A DNA stretch of 64,000 bases from Dichomitus squalens LYAD-421 SS1 (lineage: Eukaryota; Basidiomycota; Agaricomycetes; Polyporales; Polyporaceae), in assembly GCF_000275845.1 (NCBI RefSeq), contig NW_006766894.1, positions 614,103 to 678,102 on the forward strand. Reading direction: 5' to 3'. A model generated the notes under the pieces. That model was not told where the DNA came from, did no database searches, and saw nothing but the letters and a program-made list of their open reading frames with translations. The position numbers were made by a program, and so were the translations under genes. Of this stretch, positions 63,901 through 64,000 are shown one piece after another. Positions within the stretch are counted from its first letter, which is position 1, and each line of letters begins with the position of its first letter.

Positions 63901-64000
63901 TCACCGGGACTAGAATACTCCACAGGCCTTGCTCACACATCACGACGCATTAGCCCGAACTGCTTAGCAGAACTCTCCGTCAAAACCTGGATCCTTTCGA
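58000..64000 (+). CDS. ABCC-type ABC transporter (MRP/Ycf1-like), truncated by window end
   Basis: Full-size multidrug-resistance-associated transporter, probably vacuolar or plasma-membrane, with more than 25 small exons; the second nucleotide-binding domain runs off at 64000. N-terminal TMD0-like helices (VALSLLHLALHAIR onward, from about 58075), then linker NWINETISKASRVSHFPLDD (the ABCC L0 region), TMD1 (RPIAVKGLLASIEVGGQ, RVQLISEILNVIRMIKLFGW), NBD1 with Walker A VVGPTGSGKTSLLMALLGE, Q-loop YAAQESWIQ, signature LSGGQKARITLARAVY and Walker B ILILDDVLAALD (the non-glutamate ABCC form), H-loop VTHN. TMD2 begins TFYIATLCMTHALINGESYF; NBD2 starts at EKLSARYSP with Walker A RTGSGKSSLTLSLLR and Q-loop HITIIPQMPELLSRTLRQNL. 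Exon joins keep frame. The start is uncertain: an ATG at 58000 opens a hydrophobic stretch (MLPRFVPFAAWRLV) but in another frame than the following exon. Confidence 0.85.

Overview
The window is nuclear DNA of a filamentous fungus, almost certainly a wood-decaying (white-rot) agaricomycete of the Polyporales type. The reasons are: dense short introns (about 48-65 bases) in nearly every gene; a secreted class II manganese peroxidase with all Mn(II) ligands; a lineage-typical set of MFS and ABC transporters; and small MITE-like elements between genes. No phage, bacterial or organellar genes, rRNA, tRNA or CRISPR arrays were seen. All gene models below were built by eye by joining exons, so exact splice sites are predictions.

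Layout. 0-7.3 kb: UPF3 (nonsense-mediated decay, minus), a manganese peroxidase with TATA box and a possible metal-response element (plus), and a HAD phosphatase of the Gpp1/Dog type (minus). 8.1-12.7 kb: the first arm of a large inverted duplication carrying an allantoate-permease-family MFS gene (minus). 12.9-29.2 kb: an alternative NADH dehydrogenase (plus), a short WH1-CRIB protein related to WASP but without a VCA tail (minus), the tRNA m5C methyltransferase TRM4/NCL1 (plus), and a very large SNF5/SMARCB1 chromatin-remodelling subunit (minus). 29.2-32.8 kb: a gene-poor GC-rich stretch with a G-quadruplex-prone repeat and a MITE. 32.8-37.7 kb: two MFS transporters in tandem (sugar porter; anion:cation symporter family). 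39.2-43.0 kb: DAM1 (kinetochore) and ORC3 (replication origin), divergent from a 158-base gap holding MCB/SBF-like cell-cycle sites. 43.9-45.9 kb: an aromatic amino acid decarboxylase. 46.1-47.4 kb: a TA-flanked MITE and a 627-base foldback element. 47.4-51.8 kb: the second arm of the inverted duplication, where the MFS copy carries an in-frame stop. 52.4-64 kb: a monocarboxylate-type MFS transporter (minus), a cyclin-like protein (minus) and an ABCC transporter (plus) that runs off the right end.

The genes do not form one pathway. Housekeeping genes (UPF3, TRM4, SNF5, DAM1, ORC3, NADH dehydrogenase) are interleaved with accessory genes (peroxidase, five MFS genes, ABCC pump, decarboxylase). 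The accessory genes and repeats concentrate at 3-12 kb, 32-38 kb and 44-64 kb. The strongest structural signal is the 4.4-kb inverted duplication about 35 kb apart, with one intact-looking and one broken transporter copy, and with transposon-like repeats touching the outer edge of the broken copy.
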